This document shows, one piece after another, positions 62,234-64,000 of a DNA stretch of 64,000 nt. The first letter of the stretch is position 1, and every line of letters starts with the position of its first letter. The DNA comes from Heliopora coerulea (taxonomy: Eukaryota; Cnidaria; Anthozoa; Scleralcyonacea; Helioporidae), in the NCBI GenBank assembly GCA_030142905.1, contig JASJOG010000172.1, forward strand, positions 606,001 to 670,000, written 5' to 3'. A program made the position numbers and the translations under genes. The notes under the pieces were generated by a model. It saw only the letters and a program-made list of their open reading frames with translations. It searched no databases and was not told the DNA's origin.

Positions 62234-63589
62234 TATGGAGACGTTTTGACTGTAATAGTAGTGCCAAATGGACGCAGAGACGATGAAAGTCGTTTTGAGT
62301 CAATTTGACAATATTTTGAACTTTTTGCTGCATTACGTCAGCTTTTTTGATTTCATTACGATAGTAACATTCAAAAAAATGTACGGCTCATTAAAGATAA
62401 ACCTATTTATTAATGTAACAACTTATCCTTGTTAAAGAACAGCGAGAAATAATTATGAAAAAAAAAAAAAAAACATTTTGAAGTTCATAAAATTTCACAT
62501 TTTGCGATATAATTACAGCACTTGTTGCCATGACAAGAAAATCAAAACATGTATTTGAATTTAGCGCACGATCGTTCTATAAAAAATTTTGCCATACGTT
62601 GAATAGTTTTGGAGATACCAACCGCGGGCACCGTCTACTTTCCCCTTCAACTCCAGATGACCAAAACAGCCCAGTCTAGACAGGATTAAGTATTTGCTTA
62701 AGGATTTGCTATCATTAGCTTAGCACACTGATGTCAAATGTTAAAAGGAATGTTTTCTAATGTAAATATTCGATTTATCCAAATTTGGATGAGTAATAGA
62801 CTTCACCAAACCTCTATTACATAGCATGATTACACAACTCTATAGTAACAAGGCAGACACAATGTACACAATTGCATGTCAATCTTTTTCAAGTGTCCTA
62901 CATAGTACGGTGATTACGCAAGTCGGTACACAACTTGAATTGTAGAAATTGGCATCCACGTATTCAATAGACGACGTTGTAGTCTTTGCATGGCATTCTT
63001 GTGCCAAGTAGCCTTCGCTTTTAATTAAGGCTTGTTTGCCTCGCTCTCTTTGTCTCTGCATGTATTCTGTAACAGTTATCATGGATGTTGGATGAGTTAA
63101 GCAGTAATGAGGAGAGCAAGTTAAAAAGTGGTAGGGGAACACATGCTATGAGCATATAAATCTGTTTTAGAATTTTCATTGTCAGCTAGAGATTTTGCCC
63201 GGGCGATGATCGAGGGGGGTTACAGAAAAAAAATATTCGTGGTAGAATTATTGAAACTTCATTCCAATAGAAGGGTAAGGACCTGATTGAACGGGAAACC
63301 AAGCCACTGGACGTTTTACGCTATGCCTTGCCTGATTGTGAATTTACGATGACTTTAGACTAATTTGAGCTTGTTCAAATTTCCCGCAAGTTTCTTTTAA
63401 GTTTATTCGTCAAAGGGACAACTTCGGCAGGGAAAGAGTATCAAGAGTATCTGAAAAACCAAACGAAATACAAGCCAACAACCGGTACAAGGTCTTGATC
63501 AAAGAATTCCTTTTTTTAATTGTGAGAATGGGTTTGTCAGCATTTTAACAAGTTACCTTTAAAAATAGTTCTTACCTAGGGTTTAAGCA
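62234..63589. other. Intergenic DNA
   Basis: No gene recognised; a run of 14 A lies at about 62459-62473. Confidence 0.4.
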
Positions 63590-63935
63590 GAATTGAAAAT
63601 TTTAAACGTAAATATGACGACCAGCGATTTGAAAGTAAAAAATATCTGCGTATAAAAATATTGATTTGTGGCCTACTTTTGAAGTTAATGACTTTTCTTT
63701 TTTCTTGATGCAAGATTCAGGATTTTAAAACTGAAAGGCTCGTCCTCCAAACATTTTCCCTTTTTACTGTTTTTCTTACTTCTGTATTTGCTGAGGACGA
63801 TTTGTCAAGCAAAATCTAAATTTTATGCTTGTTGACAACTTTGAAAAACTATCAAGTTTACTCGAATTCTTAAGGGATATAATGGAATAGTGAACCAGCT
63901 GTTTTGCGTATACATAATTCCAGTTACAAATAATA
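63590..63935. repeat. Dispersed repeat of unknown class, copy B
   Basis: Shares ordered blocks with 34615-34900, same orientation. About 29 kb apart and clearly diverged. Confidence 0.6.
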
Positions 63936-64000
63936 ATCAAGTAAAGTCTCTAAGATTGTGATCAACACTTAACCTTTTCAGTAACACTTAAGCCAATTTA

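Noticed and set aside
1..64000. CRISPR array or bacterial operon
   Set aside because: No spaced direct repeats of the right form; spliced genes, LINE, PLE and LTR elements show a eukaryotic genome.

Overview
The window reads as eukaryotic, animal-type genomic DNA dominated by transposable elements. The repertoire is Penelope-like elements (PLEs) with GIY-YIG domains and hammerhead ribozymes, a BEL/Pao LTR element, a hAT transposon, an R2/NeSL-type LINE with a restriction-like endonuclease, tRNA-derived SINEs and AAT microsatellites. This fits an invertebrate, and a cnidarian such as a coral or anemone is my best guess. That guess is inference: no host gene here identifies the species. Few host exons are visible; the best candidates are a short spliced exon at 35688-35799 and another at 10837-10886.

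The centrepiece is a complete 17,006-bp integrated virus-like element, a Maverick/Polinton (adintovirus-like) element, at 12469-29474. It has 316-bp terminal inverted repeats (TIRs) that differ at one position in my reading, and a perfect 6-bp target duplication (AAAAGT). It is AT-rich, gene-dense and without introns. A divergent centre near 18756-18776 splits it into two arms. The left arm (minus strand) carries a retrovirus-type integrase, an acidic protein, a large membrane/coiled-coil protein, a hexon-like major capsid candidate, the packaging ATPase, a coiled-coil protein, a small membrane protein and, at the TIR, an eIF2-beta-like translation factor. One gene with a possible myristoylation motif (13386-13771) lies on the plus strand. 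The right arm (plus strand) carries a conserved-looking 497-aa protein, a minor-capsid candidate, two tail-fibre-like proteins, several small membrane or coiled-coil proteins, a SAP/NUMOD1-like protein and a protein-primed family B DNA polymerase that ends 14 bp before the right TIR. No adenain-type protease was found.

The element is a mixture of intact and broken genes. Polymerase, ATPase and capsid candidates are open. The integrase, eIF2-beta-like gene, putative myristoylated protein, second fibre and one coiled-coil membrane gene carry frameshifts or TAA stops. Almost every gene starts in an A/T-rich AAATAAATG context. GC-rich micro-hairpins with 3-nt loops are scattered through coding and non-coding DNA, some as a paired hairpin-TGA-hairpin module whose stems change in a compensatory way.

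Flanking regions: 1-12462 holds LINE remnants, SINE copies including a head-to-head pair, two MITE-like elements and otherwise unrecognised DNA. 29481-41700 is mostly anonymous, with a canonical hammerhead ribozyme at 32402-32447, a 217-bp palindrome and the host exon candidate. 41745-45715 is a PLE reverse transcriptase split by a hAT transposon (42160-44925, 6-bp duplication ATGTCC). 47775-48750 is a head-to-head pair of PLE GIY-YIG fragments with a second ribozyme-like sequence. 50144-56100 is a BEL/Pao element with both LTRs. 60312-62233 is a PLE bounded by about 280-bp inverted repeats.
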